From the NCBI GenBank assembly GCA_964468435.1, contig CAYXVE010000022.1, positions 1-64,000 on the forward strand: a stretch of 64,000 nt of DNA. Reading direction: 5' to 3'. Below the pieces are notes generated by a model. That model was given only the letters and a program-made list of their open reading frames with translations. It did not search any database and had not been told where the DNA came from. The DNA comes from JBCCTX01 sp964468435. GTDB taxonomy: Bacteria > Bacteroidota > Bacteroidia > J057. Made by a program: the position numbers and the translations under genes. Within the stretch, counting starts at the first letter, position 1. The number at the start of each line of letters is the position of its first letter. Shown here piece by piece: positions 6,906 through 16,100 of this stretch.

Positions 6906-8288
6906 TTACACAAAAATTTCAGGTAAGGTACCTGTTGCATCTCCAAAGCTTTCCATTTCCAGTCCCATGATCTGCCCCATTGTGAGGTAAAGATTGGCTA
7001 GAGGGGTCTCCTCTGCGAAAGCGATATGCTGCCCGCGCTTAAGACGGCCACCACCACCACCTGCCAATAAAATAGGCAGGTTTTCCTCAGCATGTCGATT
7101 GCCATCGCGCAATCCTGATCCAAACATGACCATGGAGTGATCCAGCAAATTGCCTTCCCCCTCTGGTATAGACTTCAATTTCCCCAGGAAATAGGCTACC
7201 TGCTCCATATGCCAGGTATTGATAAGTTCATATTGACGCTGCCTGCGTAGATCCCCCTGGTGGTGCGATATCGAGTGAAAACTATCTTTTACCCCTTCTA
7301 TAAAGGAGAAGTTTCTGCCACTTGCGGCATTGCCAAACATAAAGGTTCCTACCCGGCTGGCATCACTCCAAAATGCCAAAACCATGATATCTAGCATCAG
7401 CCTTACCTTTTTGGTAATATCCATTCCTGTTTCCAGATCGATATATTCCTCAATACGTACATCCATATGAGCCAGTTCTTTTTTCATAGAGGGACTGATG
7501 CGTGACTCAAAATCTTTGAGCTGATCTTTATTTTCCAGTCGCATTTCTACAGAACGTATAGATTCCAGATATTCGGCGAGTTTATTTTGATCGGCAATCC
7601 CTAGGTTTTTCTTAAGTGCATGTGCATCTTCTCTTACAGCATCTAGTATGCTGGATTTAAGTGGATTATCGGGCTTGGCATTCTTGCGAGGCACGACCGT
7701 TCTGAACATCCGGTCAAATGCAAAGCGGGGATTGATCTCTTTGGCTGCAGGCCGCGTCGCGGTTTCCCATGAAATATATGAACCGTAGAGCTTAGTAATT
7801 CCCGTACTGGTACATACCCCACTCTTGATGCGATCAATACCATATACCAGGGATGAGACGATCGTTTCTTTACCAATTTTATTGGCCATCAACTGATCGA
7901 TGGAAGGACCTCCTGTATTTACATTGGAACCGATGGTACGGGTGATACCCAGGGAGGTGAGAAAATTACCGGTTTTGGTGTAGTGACCCTCTACTCCATA
8001 GGTAGAATATTTATTCATCAGTTGCTGAAGCACTTGTATATCAGGTTGAAAAGGAGCTAATGGTTGTAATATTGGAGAAAGGGTAAACTGTTGGCCCATA
8101 TCTTGTGGAGACCACTTGCCCGGACAGACTCCATTAGGAGCGAATAGGAAGGCTGCCCGTCTGGGACTGCTGGAAAGCGGTGTTGCCAATACAGATGAAG
8201 GTACCATGGCTTCCAGGAAGGGTAGTGCAATACACACACCCATCCCTTTGAGCATTCTTCTACGAGATATATTCCATGTATTATTCAT
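6906..8288 (-). CDS. DUF1552 domain protein with Tat signal
   Basis: 460 residues from the ATG at 8288 (an in-frame ATG at 8303 adds five residues before the signal). The N-terminus carries a twin-arginine motif (SRRRMLKGMG) and hydrophobic stretch, so it is exported folded. The body is DUF1552, a family related to DUF1501-type proteins; characteristic blocks are FAPNGVCPGKWSP, QMxNKYS, VEGHYTKTGNFLTS, GGPSIDQLMA and, near the end, SMVMFGSGLRDGNRH followed by LPILLAGGGGGRL. In planctomycetes, Verrucomicrobia and some Bacteroidota, this family is nearly always encoded next to DUF1592-type cytochrome proteins, as here (23-38 bases). Substrate unknown; a role in periplasmic oxidative degradation is suspected. 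Same operon as the gene at 8327. Confidence 0.88.
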   Translation of the reverse strand: MNNTWNISRRRMLKGMGVCIALPFLEAMVPSSVLATPLSSSPRRAAFLFAPNGVCPGKWSPQDMGQQFTLSPILQPLAPFQPDIQVLQQLMNKYSTYGVEGHYTKTGNFLTSLGITRTIGSNVNTGGPSIDQLMANKIGKETIVSSLVYGIDRIKSGVCTSTGITKLYGSYISWETATRPAAKEINPRFAFDRMFRTVVPRKNAKPDNPLKSSILDAVREDAHALKKNLGIADQNKLAEYLESIRSVEMRLENKDQLKDFESRISPSMKKELAHMDVRIEEYIDLETGMDITKKVRLMLDIMVLAFWSDASRVGTFMFGNAASGRNFSFIEGVKDSFHSISHHQGDLRRQRQYELINTWHMEQVAYFLGKLKSIPEGEGNLLDHSMVMFGSGLRDGNRHAEENLPILLAGGGGGRLKRGQHIAFAEETPLANLYLTMGQIMGLEMESFGDATGTLPEIFV

Positions 8289-8326
8289 AATCATCAAAAT
8301 CAAAAATATATTATAGTAGCATAAAA

Positions 8327-10306
8327 TCAGCTGGCATTGGGTTTTTCAGGTACATCTTTGGTATCGCTTTTCTTGTACCGGAAAGGATAGCTATTAACCA
8401 GCTCTATGATGAACTGGTCACTGTTGAAGTCAGATTCCAACAGCGTATTTTGCAGGTGCTTGACAGTTGGACTATCTTTAAAAATAATTCCCCGGCCCAG
8501 TGCAAATGAGAGCATCTTGATACTGAAGTTTTTGGCAAAAAGTTCCTTTTGACTTTGAAGGATATTTCGAAGTTCTGCCGGGCTTTCAAAGCGCTCTCCG
8601 CTTTTCATGACTCCTGAAGGGTCAATGCGTTCATTTCCATAGGCTTCCCGCCAACGGCCCATCGCATCGAAATTTTCGAGTCCCAGACCAATGGGATCCA
8701 TGGCCTGATGGCAGCCTTTACAGGCCGGATCATCCCGGTGGCGCTCCAGCAATACACGTAAGGTTACTTCAGATTCGGAGGAATCATGGCTAGCCTCCAG
8801 ATCTGGAACATTAGGCGGGGGGGGTGGTGGTGGAGTCCCCAGGATTTGCTCCAACACCCATTTACCCCTTAACACCGGACTGGTCCGGCTGGGAAGCGAG
8901 GTGGCGGTCAATACGCCTGCCATTCCCAGCACACCTCCCCGCTCTTGAGAAGGGAAGGTTACCTTACGCATAGAGTCTCCCTCTATTCCTGAAATACCGT
9001 AGTGATCCGCAAGTGTTTCATTCATGAAGCTATACTTGCTGTCGATAAGATCCAGTAGATTTTTGCTCTCCAGTATGATATGGTTGAAAAAAAGTTCTAC
9101 CTCTTTGACCATCAATGCTTTGAGTTTGGTATTGAAGTCCGGAAAAGTTTCTGGATCTAGCTGGAAGGAAGGATTTTGCAGCTTTTTCAATTCCAGCCAT
9201 TGTATGGCAAACTGCTTTCCAAGCCTCTGCGCTCTGGGATCTTTGAGCATGCGTGTTACTTCTTTTTCCAGAACCATTGCATCATGAAGGTCTTCCCGGT
9301 AGGCTGTATTCAGCAACTCTTGGTCGGGAATACTCGACCAGAGAAAGAATGAAAGTCTGGAAGCCAGTTCAAAATCACTTACTTCATACGGACCTTCTAC
9401 CAAGGGATCGCTTTCGACGCGATAGAGAAAATTGTGTGAAACTAAGATGCGCTTCATGCTTTCCTTGATGCTCGCATCAAAGCGGTTATTTTGCCCCTCA
9501 AAGTACTTATAGGCTTCCTGAAAAAATTCAATGATCCGGGATTTTTCTTCCTGAGATAAAAAGCGCCGGTAGGCCAATGTAGCGAATGGATATAAAACCT
9601 CAGAAGCATATTCTGTGGGTTTTTCCAGAGATACATCTCTGTCATAAAAAGTTTGGTACCAAATCCTGCGAAGATAGTCTACTACCGTGGTCCGGTATCG
9701 GGGCACTCTTTTACGCCAGGCCTCCTCATTTTCATAGTGTTTTTCCACAATCCATTCTGCAGATTCAAAGTAGCGCTCTATCAATAACGGGGTTAAATAC
9801 AGAGTACCTGCTTGATTATCAAAACCTTCACCTCCAGATGGATCTGAAGGGAATAAGGAATCTACATTGACCTCTATGTTGAACAGATCTTTGATAACAT
9901 ATCTGTATTCCTGATTATTGAGTCGCCTAGGGGGAATAAGTCCCGGATCTTTTTCCGCCAGAGCAGCCTGAAGATAACTGTTGATATAATATGTGATCGT
10001 GTCTACCTCTGCCTGAGTTAAGGGAGGACGATTGTCAGGAGGCATACTTCTGTTTTCTACCTCATGAATAATATTTTCAAATAATTCACCGTTGCGTATA
10101 ATAGAACTTATGAAAAAATAGTTGTCGAAATTGATTCCCGCTTTCATGTCCTCACCATTATGACAGGGAAAACAGCTTTCCATAAAGATAGGCCGTACAT
10201 TCCTTACATAATGCTTTTGCCTGGGATCATCAGGCTGTGCCTTGGACATCAGGGATATCGTCAGAAATATACTGCCTACAATCCACTTTATGTTATGGGA
10301 TCTCAT
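8327..10306 (-). CDS. planctomycete-type cytochrome c, DUF1587/1592/1595/1588/1585 multidomain protein
   Basis: 659 residues with an N-terminal signal peptide. Visible domains in order: a PSCyt-type haem motif CFPCH near residue 45; DUF1587 (RRLNNQEYRYVIKDLF); DUF1595 (LAYRRFLSQEEK); DUF1592 (DFELASRLSFFLWSSIPD); DUF1588 (RGGVLGMAGVLTATSLPSRTSPVLRG, here split at S/L, and a second haem motif CKGCH followed by MDPIGLGLENFD); and DUF1585 at the end. An unusual run of seven prolines lies before the second haem motif, as in many relatives. Two CxxCH sites suggest a periplasmic electron-transfer enzyme. It is first in an operon with the Tat-exported DUF1552 protein. Substrate unknown. Confidence 0.9.
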   Translation of the reverse strand: MRSHNIKWIVGSIFLTISLMSKAQPDDPRQKHYVRNVRPIFMESCFPCHNGEDMKAGINFDNYFFISSIIRNGELFENIIHEVENRSMPPDNRPPLTQAEVDTITYYINSYLQAALAEKDPGLIPPRRLNNQEYRYVIKDLFNIEVNVDSLFPSDPSGGEGFDNQAGTLYLTPLLIERYFESAEWIVEKHYENEEAWRKRVPRYRTTVVDYLRRIWYQTFYDRDVSLEKPTEYASEVLYPFATLAYRRFLSQEEKSRIIEFFQEAYKYFEGQNNRFDASIKESMKRILVSHNFLYRVESDPLVEGPYEVSDFELASRLSFFLWSSIPDQELLNTAYREDLHDAMVLEKEVTRMLKDPRAQRLGKQFAIQWLELKKLQNPSFQLDPETFPDFNTKLKALMVKEVELFFNHIILESKNLLDLIDSKYSFMNETLADHYGISGIEGDSMRKVTFPSQERGGVLGMAGVLTATSLPSRTSPVLRGKWVLEQILGTPPPPPPPNVPDLEASHDSSESEVTLRVLLERHRDDPACKGCHQAMDPIGLGLENFDAMGRWREAYGNERIDPSGVMKSGERFESPAELRNILQSQKELFAKNFSIKMLSFALGRGIIFKDSPTVKHLQNTLLESDFNSDQFIIELVNSYPFRYKKSDTKDVPEKPNAS

Positions 10307-10694
10307 TAGATAGTGGGGTTTTTATATATGGTACGATAAAGCGAATACTTCTAAAATACAAATTCCTATGATGATTCAGAAATAATTATGGGAATTTTTG
10401 TTCATAATCAGGTACCCTCAGTAAATTTGAAATAATTATACTTAATGGTTAACAAGATCTTGTACATGACCTATCCCATGATTAAGTGTATCCAAAATTG
10501 CATCAATACAGTTCCATGATTTATTTGTGCCTGACTCCCGTTTTGATACCTCTCGGTATCAGGAGGTACAACATTGATCATTCTGGTTGTACATTTTTAT
10601 TTAATTAGCATTAAAATCGGTATAATTGTATATTTTTGAATTTGGAATACAGCGGCTTGCTGCAACACAAGAAATTAAATCTCATCTTTAAGAT
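10307..10694. other. divergent intergenic region, 388 bases
   Basis: Separates the cytochrome operon (-) from the glycoside-hydrolase-like gene (+). It is AT-rich. A small hairpin GATACC-TCTC-GGTATC lies at 10545-10560. TATTTTTG at 10631-10638 fits the bacteroidete -7 box TAnnTTTG for the + gene, 57 bases before its start, but no TTTG-type -33 box is at the right distance. No gene seen. Confidence 0.4.
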
Positions 10695-11720
10695 ATGAAG
10701 TTATCGTGTAGTATCCTGGCTATTTTTTTGCTAGCATGTATGCCTGGATACCTTATTTCTCAGGAGCTATCGATTACCGGGAACCAGTTTTTTCTAAATG
10801 GAGAATCTTTTGACATGTGGGGTATCCGGGTGGCTAGTGCTGCTCAACATGATACACTTACTGAAGCATTAATCCAGTCATTAGATGAATATAAGTCCTA
10901 TAAGGTAAACACGGTCTCTATCTATATACAGGGATCGAGTGGAGGTTATAGCGACCCTTTTTCAGCAAACGGGAAAAAAATAGAGTCTGGTCAGATATAT
11001 AGGCTTGTAAAAATAATTCAGGCTTGTGCCCAACAGGATATGGTCGTAATAGCTGGCATATTCTATCAGCGCGTTATGGGTAATCATGACCAGACATTAA
11101 ACCTGAGAAATGAAAATGCTGTACGTAATGCTACTCGTTTGTTTACTGAAATCCTCAAACCCTATCGTAACGTGATTATCAATATTGCTAATGAACATAA
11201 TTCCAGTCTATATCATCCCTTCAGGCCTTTTGATTTTAATGATCCCTCAAATATTATTTCACTATGCAAAGAGGTTAAAAAAATTGATCCTCAGCGTATT
11301 GTGGGCGCTGGTGGCTATCATGATAGCAGCAATGTAGTCATTGGAAAATCTTCAGTGGTAGATGTACTACTGTTTGATACTTATGCAAAAGATGTTGAAC
11401 AACATCATCACAGTGGATGGCATTACGATTATTTCAGAGAAAAAGGAGTCCCAGATAAACCCATTGTCAATGTAGAAATTTTTGGAGGCTGGACTCGGCA
11501 GTTTGCACCGCAGGGTGTTTATACAGAGGAGGGTAAATCTATTCATATTCAGGAAATAATCGAGGCTCAAAAGCGTCCGGGATTATATGTGTGTTTTCAC
11601 TCCAATAGATGGTGCCAGGGACCAGCAGATGGAGAACCTATCAGGTATGAGTTGGGTGGAAATGGAACAAAAAGAGATCCTGGTATCAGATGGTGGTTTG
11701 AAGCTGTGAAGAACAGGTAA
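10695..11720 (+). CDS. secreted glycoside-hydrolase-like TIM-barrel protein
   Basis: 341 residues. The N-terminus is a signal peptide (LSCSILAIFLLACMPGYLIS, possibly lipobox-less SPI). The mature protein starts LSITGNQFFLNGESFDMWGIRV, the way clan GH-A enzymes (GH5, GH2-like) begin: a strand, 'NG.pf.l.G'. The order that follows fits a TIM barrel: LDEYKSYKVNTVSIYI, a helix, VVIAGIFYQR, and VIINIANEHNSS, where the NEH Glu would be the acid/base catalyst of clan GH-A. Later IVNVEIFGGWTR has a Glu in the place of the nucleophile. Substrate cannot be told. The next gene (sugar isomerase-like) may belong to the same sugar pathway; no closely linked transporter is present. Confidence 0.65.
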   Translation: MKLSCSILAIFLLACMPGYLISQELSITGNQFFLNGESFDMWGIRVASAAQHDTLTEALIQSLDEYKSYKVNTVSIYIQGSSGGYSDPFSANGKKIESGQIYRLVKIIQACAQQDMVVIAGIFYQRVMGNHDQTLNLRNENAVRNATRLFTEILKPYRNVIINIANEHNSSLYHPFRPFDFNDPSNIISLCKEVKKIDPQRIVGAGGYHDSSNVVIGKSSVVDVLLFDTYAKDVEQHHHSGWHYDYFREKGVPDKPIVNVEIFGGWTRQFAPQGVYTEEGKSIHIQEIIEAQKRPGLYVCFHSNRWCQGPADGEPIRYELGGNGTKRDPGIRWWFEAVKNR

Positions 11721-11859
11721 AAAGCTTATAGTTAAAAATGACAGAATTGTGAAATAGGGGTACTGCGATATGGTGAGATGTTTGTAGGGTAATAGGGTTG
11801 TTAATGATAGATTTTATATGTAATATCAAATTAACCTCGTACTACTAATCGCAGACATT

Positions 11860-12816
11860 ATGAATAGCAATCGTCGAATATTTCTCTACCAATCTACTCT
11901 GGCAACCATCGGGATTGGGGTAGGTATACAGTCATTTTCAAAACATTTACCCATGGACCAACCTTTATACAAGATTTCTCTGGCTGAATGGTCATTGAAC
12001 AAATTATTGTTTTCAGGAAAAATGGATCATCTCGATTTTGCTGCAGATGCACGTAGACATGGCATTGAAGCCATCGAATACGTCAACCAGTTTTTTATGG
12101 ACAAGGCAGAAGATCAGGCTTATTTGAAGGACATGAAAGACCGTGCTGATAGTGAAGGCGTAAAAAGTTTACTGATCATGTGCGACAGAGAAGGGGTTTT
12201 GGGTGCTGCGGATGAACAAGAGCGAATAGAAACAGTGGATCATCACAAAAAGTGGGTAGAAGCTGCAAAATATCTGGGATGCCATTCAATCCGTGTGAAT
12301 GGGTATAGCATGAATTCAGCCGCTGGAGGACCAGGCGATTTTGATGAGACGATGAAACTGGTAGCCGATGGGCTAAGACGTTTATGCGAATTTGCAGATC
12401 CCTATGATATCAATGTGATCATTGAAAATCATGGAGGCAATTCCAGTGATGGAAAGTGGCTAAGTGGGGTAATCGAAATGACCGACCACTTACGGGCAGG
12501 TACCTTACCCGACTTCGGCAACTTCAGAATATCCAATGATGATGGTGATATCACTTCGTATGACTCATATCAGGGGGTGGAAGAACTAATGCCTTATGCG
12601 AAAGGAGTAAGTGTTAAAACCACAACCTGGGATGATGAAGGCAACCAATTCAACCTGGACTATGAGCGGATGATGCGCATTGTCCTAGATGCTGGTTATA
12701 GAGGATATTGTGGTATTGAGCACGTAGATCCTGGAAATGAGTGGTCTGCCATTTCAGAAGTGAAAAAACACCTGGAAGAGACCCGTGATGCACTTGCCAT
12801 GGCTTATAAACCTTAA
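11860..12816 (+). CDS. sugar phosphate isomerase/epimerase-like protein (AP-endonuclease 2 TIM barrel), Tat-exported
   Basis: 318 residues. The start NSNRRIFLYQSTLATIG is a Tat-like or Sec-like signal, so the protein is periplasmic. The body is the xylose-isomerase-like TIM barrel: SLAEWSLNK, GIEAIEYVNQFF, SLLIMCD, LGCHSIRVNGY, INVIIENHGGNSSDG and, at the end, YRGYCGIEHVDPGNEWSAI. The Glu in VIIENHG, Asp in LPDFGNF and Glu in GIEH are metal ligands of this fold. Family members isomerise or epimerise sugars, or act as hydroxypyruvate isomerases; the true substrate is unknown. Exported copies of this type are common in Bacteroidota and often sit near Gfo/Idh/MocA oxidoreductases, one of which lies at 14761. 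Confidence 0.8.
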   Translation: MNSNRRIFLYQSTLATIGIGVGIQSFSKHLPMDQPLYKISLAEWSLNKLLFSGKMDHLDFAADARRHGIEAIEYVNQFFMDKAEDQAYLKDMKDRADSEGVKSLLIMCDREGVLGAADEQERIETVDHHKKWVEAAKYLGCHSIRVNGYSMNSAAGGPGDFDETMKLVADGLRRLCEFADPYDINVIIENHGGNSSDGKWLSGVIEMTDHLRAGTLPDFGNFRISNDDGDITSYDSYQGVEELMPYAKGVSVKTTTWDDEGNQFNLDYERMMRIVLDAGYRGYCGIEHVDPGNEWSAISEVKKHLEETRDALAMAYKP

Positions 12817-12848
12817 ATACTTCACTTGTTTGTCTGATAAGGCTTGCA

Positions 12849-12870
12849 ATCCCCGGCTTTTTCCAGGGAT
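12849..12870. terminator. possible bidirectional terminator hairpin
   Basis: ATCCC-C-GG / CC-A-GGGAT form a stem with one mismatch around CTTTTT, between the convergent isomerase-like gene and the TetR gene. There is no clear T-run on either side, so support is weak. Confidence 0.28.
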
Positions 12871-12923
12871 CGGTCTGGATGTTAGGTTACGATGATTTTT
12901 CGCGTTGAAACTTACTATAGGTA

Positions 12924-13505
12924 TCAAGCACGGATAAATTCGAACATGTGTGTTCGCCACAATTCAAGCGGATGGGCGCTAGCCGTAGCTTTCATCCGGG
13001 ATAATGCACCATAAAAGCCGGTATACAACAGCTCGGCCTGTTCTTCAGCAGGGATGTCATGGCGTATTTCCCCAATTTCCTGTCCTTGACGTATACACGT
13101 GCTGATTAATTCTACCCACGATATAAACTGTTCATCCAGCAATCTGCCAAGTGCCGCTGAACCTCCACTAAGCTCAACTGAAAGATTATTGACCAGACAA
13201 CCATCCTTGAAGTCGTTAGCAATGTGGTAATCAATTACAGACTGATAGAATTGATTTAGCCTCTTAATGGGACTCAATGCTTCATTTTTCAGAAAATAAG
13301 TAATAATCTTAAGCTGATTTTTCCCGTATCTTTCTATGAGCTGTTTAACAAAATCCTCCTTGCTGCCAAAGTGACTGTAAAAAGAACCTTTTGAGACCTT
13401 GGCTGCCTGGATTATATCATTGATTCCGGTATGATGATATCCATTAAGGCGAATTAATTTACCCCCTTCATCCAGTATATCTTCGCGATTGTATTTAATG
13501 TTCAT
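12924..13505 (-). CDS. TetR/AcrR family transcriptional regulator
   Basis: 193 residues. Residues 1-60 are the TetR DNA-binding domain: ILDEGGKLIRLNGYHHTGINDI, then IQAAKVSKGSFYSHFGSKEDF, where the helix-turn-helix and the YxHFGSKE block are unmistakable. The C-terminal part (TetR_C_16-like, with a helix ending in GALSRMKATAS) binds an unknown ligand. It is convergent to the sugar isomerase-like gene; the gene following on the same strand (13584) lies upstream, so it may be autoregulated. No operator palindrome was identified in the 78-base spacer. Target unknown. Confidence 0.93.
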   Translation of the reverse strand: MNIKYNREDILDEGGKLIRLNGYHHTGINDIIQAAKVSKGSFYSHFGSKEDFVKQLIERYGKNQLKIITYFLKNEALSPIKRLNQFYQSVIDYHIANDFKDGCLVNNLSVELSGGSAALGRLLDEQFISWVELISTCIRQGQEIGEIRHDIPAEEQAELLYTGFYGALSRMKATASAHPLELWRTHMFEFIRA

Positions 13506-13583
13506 TCGAACAGACTGGTTTGTTTAATAACTAACGATATTCCAAGTAGAAAGTTTTAAAAACAACTAACAATCCTGAAAGCG

Positions 13584-14012
13584 TCACGCTTCATTTCCTT
13601 GCGAAATAATACTCAATAAGTAGGAAAGAAATATCGGGGAAGCACTGACCATGAGAGTGAGACCTATGAAAATGGCCTCCTGGCCGGCATCAGCTTGTCG
13701 ATTCCCTGTTATCAGGGCTTTATTGCCACTGTAAGAGGTGTAAAGATCATAAATGAAAGCTGCAATCCATATGAAGCGGATGAAATATAATAGACATCCT
13801 TCTGTCGCCTGCTTTTCTACCCAATTATTGATTACCCGAGTATCCCAGATGGGATAGGTTGAGATCATAAAAGCTAGAATAATGAGCGAAAATAGGATAG
13901 ATACAGATATACCAGCCGTACTTTCCCCTAGTATGATGGCTGTTCCCAGTACGGTGGTAAATCCGTCATAAAGTGCGACCAGACCCAAAATAATGATCAA
14001 AAAATATCTCAT
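13584..14012 (-). CDS. unknown four-helix membrane protein
   Basis: 142 residues, four hydrophobic segments (about 1-28, 33-52, 75-95, 112-138), short loops. No family recognised. Its ATG overlaps the stop of the upstream gene (14009) by four bases (ATGA), so the two are translationally coupled and probably act together. Second-helix region ISVSILFSLIILAFMIS and a conserved-looking YDLYTSY loop are the most notable features. It could be a small channel or an anchor for the partner. Confidence 0.6.
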   Translation of the reverse strand: MRYFLIIILGLVALYDGFTTVLGTAIILGESTAGISVSILFSLIILAFMISTYPIWDTRVINNWVEKQATEGCLLYFIRFIWIAAFIYDLYTSYSGNKALITGNRQADAGQEAIFIGLTLMVSASPIFLSYLLSIISQGNEA

Positions 14013-14713
14013 GAGCGAAAGATCATAAATACGACTCCCAAGATGATGCCTAACGCAAATAGTAAGGCTGAAATGATCATGATTAGCCCATATCTCCCCT
14101 CAGTCAAAGATTGTTCCAGCGTTTTTCTGGGTTGTTGATGTAGGGTCGTAGATGCTAATGTAGAGCGATCTTCAATTTGCTTTGAAGGTATCTGTTGAGT
14201 CTCAAAATTCTTATAGGGATAAAGCTTCATCAGATACTTATCAAGTAGATCTTTGGGTTTCGAGGCTGTTTGAGATGATATACCCCAGTTTTGTACTGCT
14301 TTGAAGACAGCTTCACTAAACAAACGTGCATCCACTACTGTGTAACCTTTACAAACTGTCATATGTTGTAAAGTATTGTTGTCTGGAGAAATAAACAAAA
14401 CTGGATGCGTTGATCTCTGAAAATGTTTTTGATCCGGAAGCGAGACTCCATACCGCGTAAGCATAAATATATCCCGGCTATTTAGGGGTAAATCACGTCC
14501 TGATTTTATTTGGTTCTTTAGTTCTGGAATGAGATACCTTTCTATCCAGTCTAGGGTGTATTTTTGGGGATTTTTTTCCGGATTTTCCAGCAATACACAG
14601 GACTGGATGAGCTCTATCGTACATATCAGTGTCTGATGCCAGTTGTGTTTTGAAATGTGTTGGACTGATGCTAGTGAATCCAACAGATCAGCCGTACTTT
14701 TCTGTCCTTCCAT
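14009..14713 (-). CDS. unknown tail-anchored protein, coupled with the gene at 13584
   Basis: 234 residues. A soluble, mixed alpha/beta part (1-170) without known motifs is followed by a Gln/Thr/Ser-rich linker and one C-terminal hydrophobic helix (YGLIMIISALLFALGIILGV, about 209-230), so the soluble part should sit on the cytoplasmic face. It contains the strand-like blocks HPVLFISPDNN and GYTVVDARLFSEAVF. It begins an overlapping pair with the four-helix membrane protein. The Gfo/Idh/MocA gene 47 bases upstream on the same strand may share its transcript. Function unknown. Confidence 0.55.
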   Translation of the reverse strand: MEGQKSTADLLDSLASVQHISKHNWHQTLICTIELIQSCVLLENPEKNPQKYTLDWIERYLIPELKNQIKSGRDLPLNSRDIFMLTRYGVSLPDQKHFQRSTHPVLFISPDNNTLQHMTVCKGYTVVDARLFSEAVFKAVQNWGISSQTASKPKDLLDKYLMKLYPYKNFETQQIPSKQIEDRSTLASTTLHQQPRKTLEQSLTEGRYGLIMIISALLFALGIILGVVFMIFRS

Positions 14714-14760
14714 TTTCTGTAGCTCCTTTACCCTTAGTTTCCAATCTCATCTTGATCACA

Positions 14761-16074
14761 TCAGGACCATCGATTAAGTTTCCAGGGCTTACGATATTTC
14801 TTTTTGCGCAGTTTGTTTGCTTCCCGATCTCCCTCAAATTTCTCCTTTTGTGGATTCCATGTCAGGTCACGTTGAAGCTGATAAGCGATATTGGCCAGAT
14901 TACAGATGGATGAAGTACGGTGACCTATTTCCACATCACAAATAGGCAATTGTTTTGAACGGATCGCATCAAGCCAGTCTATGTAGTGATTATCGCTTTT
15001 GTACAATCTGATGTCATCAGATTTCAGGGTAGTTTGAGCTATATTTACAGGTGTGGAATCCAGATACTGACGGCTTATGTCCAAGCTTCCCTCAGATCCC
15101 ATAAAACGCACGCCCCATCCCCGTTCAAAATCCTCATGGATCATTTCTACTCCATTATCGTAGATCATTTTCAAGCCGCGTTTTGCATTCGGATCTTTAG
15201 GAGGAATGAATGACACAGGGCCATTTAAATCCATACCAAGTCCCCACTGGGCAATATCAAACATATGTGCACCCCAGTCTGAAAGGATACCTCCTCCAAA
15301 TTCTTGGTAATCGCGCCATTTTGCCCAGCTATTATCTGTGATAGGGGGGCATATTACGGGATGGTATCCTCGCATTTCTGCCGGTCCGATCCAGTTATCC
15401 CAATCCAAGTACTTAGGAGTGGGATCAGTCGGTAGATCGCAGGAGATAGCCGGATCGCCTACATTGACCAGCACCTTACTAATCTCGCCCAGATATCCAT
15501 TTTGCACCAGTTCACATGCTTTTCTGAATGTTTCACGTGATCGCTGCATACTTCCTGTCTGCAGGATTTTACCATTTTTTCTGGCTGCATCTACCATAGC
15601 TCTTCCTTCCTCAATAGTATGCGCCAGCGGTTTTTCACAATAAACATCTTTCCCGGCATTCAAGGCAATAATGGACTGTAAAGCATGCCAGTGGTCTGGA
15701 GTGGCAATTACAACTGCATCTACCTGATCATCATTGACCAACTCTGTAAAATCAACATAAGTAGCTATACCCTGGTAGGCAGTTGATCCATTCGCCTTAG
15801 CATAAATTTTCTGTATTTCAGTTTGAAAACGCTTTAACTTTTGCTGGTCGACATCACAGGATGCAACGATGCGGGCTGAATCCAGAGCCGAAAAGCGTTT
15901 ACCCAGCCCCAGACCTTGCTTGCCTGTACCGATAAAACCTAATTGTATTTGATCGCTAGGAGCTATCCTGCCGTTTCCTCCCAAAACATGAGCGGGGATG
16001 ATGGAAATGGCTCCTAGTGCGAGGCTGCTTCGCTTGAGAAATAACCTGCGGGATACAGTAGTAGTAGTTGACAT
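14761..16074 (-). CDS. Gfo/Idh/MocA family oxidoreductase, Tat-exported
   Basis: 437 residues. A twin-arginine signal (VSRRLFLKRSSLALG) is followed by a cleavage region AHVLGG. The NAD(P)-binding Rossmann fold starts with IQLGFIGTGKQGLGLG; the catalytic-domain lead-in is DVYCEKPLAHTIEEGRAMVD, with the family's EKP Lys. Later blocks WRDYQEFGGGILSDWGAHMFDIAQWGLG (split in two blocks at the first Gly) are typical of the bacteroidete exported subgroup (GFO_IDH_MocA_C2/'Idh-like' with HMFD). Such enzymes oxidise or reduce sugars or their derivatives with bound NAD(P). Substrate unknown; a companion role with the sugar isomerase-like protein at 11860 is inferred. Confidence 0.9.
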   Translation of the reverse strand: MSTTTTVSRRLFLKRSSLALGAISIIPAHVLGGNGRIAPSDQIQLGFIGTGKQGLGLGKRFSALDSARIVASCDVDQQKLKRFQTEIQKIYAKANGSTAYQGIATYVDFTELVNDDQVDAVVIATPDHWHALQSIIALNAGKDVYCEKPLAHTIEEGRAMVDAARKNGKILQTGSMQRSRETFRKACELVQNGYLGEISKVLVNVGDPAISCDLPTDPTPKYLDWDNWIGPAEMRGYHPVICPPITDNSWAKWRDYQEFGGGILSDWGAHMFDIAQWGLGMDLNGPVSFIPPKDPNAKRGLKMIYDNGVEMIHEDFERGWGVRFMGSEGSLDISRQYLDSTPVNIAQTTLKSDDIRLYKSDNHYIDWLDAIRSKQLPICDVEIGHRTSSICNLANIAYQLQRDLTWNPQKEKFEGDREANKLRKKKYRKPWKLNRWS

Positions 16075-16100
16075 ATTCTTTTTGGGTAAATATACAAAAA

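Noticed and set aside
9024..9870. several + strand frames within the DUF1592 gene
   Set aside because: They lie opposite well-recognised conserved domains.
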